Shown here: piece after piece, positions 20,500 through 21,074 of the stretch
Numbering within the stretch: position 1 is the first letter of the stretch
Layout: each line of letters opens with the position of its first letter
DNA from: Setaria digitata
Taxonomy: Eukaryota > Nematoda > Chromadorea > Rhabditida > Setariidae
NCBI GenBank assembly: GCA_003640385.1
Contig: RCAB01000764.1
Location: 1 to 21,074, forward strand
Length of the DNA stretch: 21,074 nucleotides
Reading direction: 5' to 3'
Translations under genes and position numbers: made by a program
Notes under the pieces: generated by a model
Told to the model about the DNA's origin: nothing
The model's database searches: none
What the model saw: the letters and a program-made list of their open reading frames with translations, nothing else

Positions 20500-21074
20500 T
20501 GTCTCGTGGCCCAACAACTTGAACAGTTTACACAAAAAACGTTCTGCCGAGGCTTTAAACTTTCCAGTCTACTGCCTACTTCAAATAACAAACAAATGAC
20601 GTCATTTCATGTGACAGGGTGGCAGGCTAAGTCAACCCTTTTTACAAACAAAAGCTTAATTTTGATAATTCCATGTGGAAGGGAGAAGGAAGACACAGTT
20701 GAGGCTAGCTTACACGTTCCGTAACTAAGCCGGCTACGGCTGAGACTGAAAAACCGAGCTTCGGATAAGTTGAGCTGTGGATTCAACTCTGAGAACACAC
20801 GATAAGCATTACTAACATTGTTAAATCAAATCATTCTCCAACGCGCCATCAATTCTTCGCCACGAGACCCATCACTACACCAGTTATGCAAGGGGCTACG
20901 GTAGAAGTTAAACCTTCGAAACTCGCTCATTGGGGAAATGTTACCAGACAAATTACATTACTATGAATATGTAATGCCGCACTCTAGTAAACATCTCCTC
21001 TAAGTTCCCATCTATGGTACTATCCTGTCCTGTACCAGTCCACCATTTCTCATACTCTGTCCATCCTGTCCTGT
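20500..21074. other. Upstream region of MCM10
   Basis: No exon on either strand is supported: the plus-strand frames at 20181-20522 and 20506-20724 are antisense to or overlap MCM10 exon 1 and its leader, and show no family resemblance. The segment probably holds the MCM10 promoter. The right end carries ATCCTGTCCTGT twice (21022-21033 and 21063-21074), 41 bases apart. Confidence 0.5.

Noticed and set aside
1..21074. Search for tRNA, rRNA, CRISPR, intact transposon or viral genes
   Set aside because: No cloverleaf with a GGTTCGAATCC-type T-arm, no regularly spaced repeat array, and no transposase, integrase or reverse transcriptase motif was found by eye.

Overview
The window is nuclear DNA from a nematode. 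It is AT-rich (about two thirds A+T), and every gene I can rebuild has many short exons separated by introns of roughly 60 to 450 bases with worm-type splice sites (GTAAG-like donors, TTTTCAG-like acceptors). Intron size, base composition and the cystatin-bearing cathepsin F point towards a spirurid or filarial (clade III) worm; that placement is inference. Prokaryotic gene finding is misleading here: most long open frames are antisense shadows or exons read on into introns. The gene models below were assembled by hand from splice signals, matching reading phases and recalled family sequence.

Layout. 82-656 (+): the last two exons of a gene entering from the left, with a C-terminus like GAB/DOS/SOC-1 docking proteins. 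1503-2460 (+): protein-like but broken reading frames, probably a relic gene. 3001-4905 (+): complete calcyclin-binding protein (CACYBP), 6 exons, 232 residues. 4866-5069 (-): a possible small coiled-coil ORF overlapping the CACYBP tail, with three 35-bp tandem repeats behind it (5157-5260). 5492-7448 (-): IBA57, mitochondrial Fe-S assembly factor, 5 exons, 275 residues. 7449-10991: a 3.5-kb spacer with a perfect TAATTA palindrome, a TATA/donor/acceptor set and a GC-rich block. 10992-14171 (+): cathepsin F cysteine protease with signal peptide, cystatin-like domain, propeptide and intact catalytic residues, 10 exons, 476 residues, plus a possible alternative first exon. 14172-14923: short convergent spacer with a 34-bp tandem duplication. 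14924-20499 (-): complete MCM10 replication factor, 18 exons, 730 residues. 20500-21074: MCM10 upstream region.

The genes are functionally unrelated (ubiquitin/chaperone adaptor, Fe-S assembly, lysosomal or secreted protease, DNA replication) and are not a pathway cluster. CACYBP and IBA57 converge, as do cathepsin F and MCM10; IBA57 and cathepsin F diverge across the large spacer. I see no CRISPR, tRNA, rRNA, intact transposon or operon of related genes, and nothing that looks like a new multi-gene system. The best leads are the decayed coding tract, the possible leaderless cathepsin F isoform, the 35-bp repeats with x-box-like cores, and the docking-protein tail.
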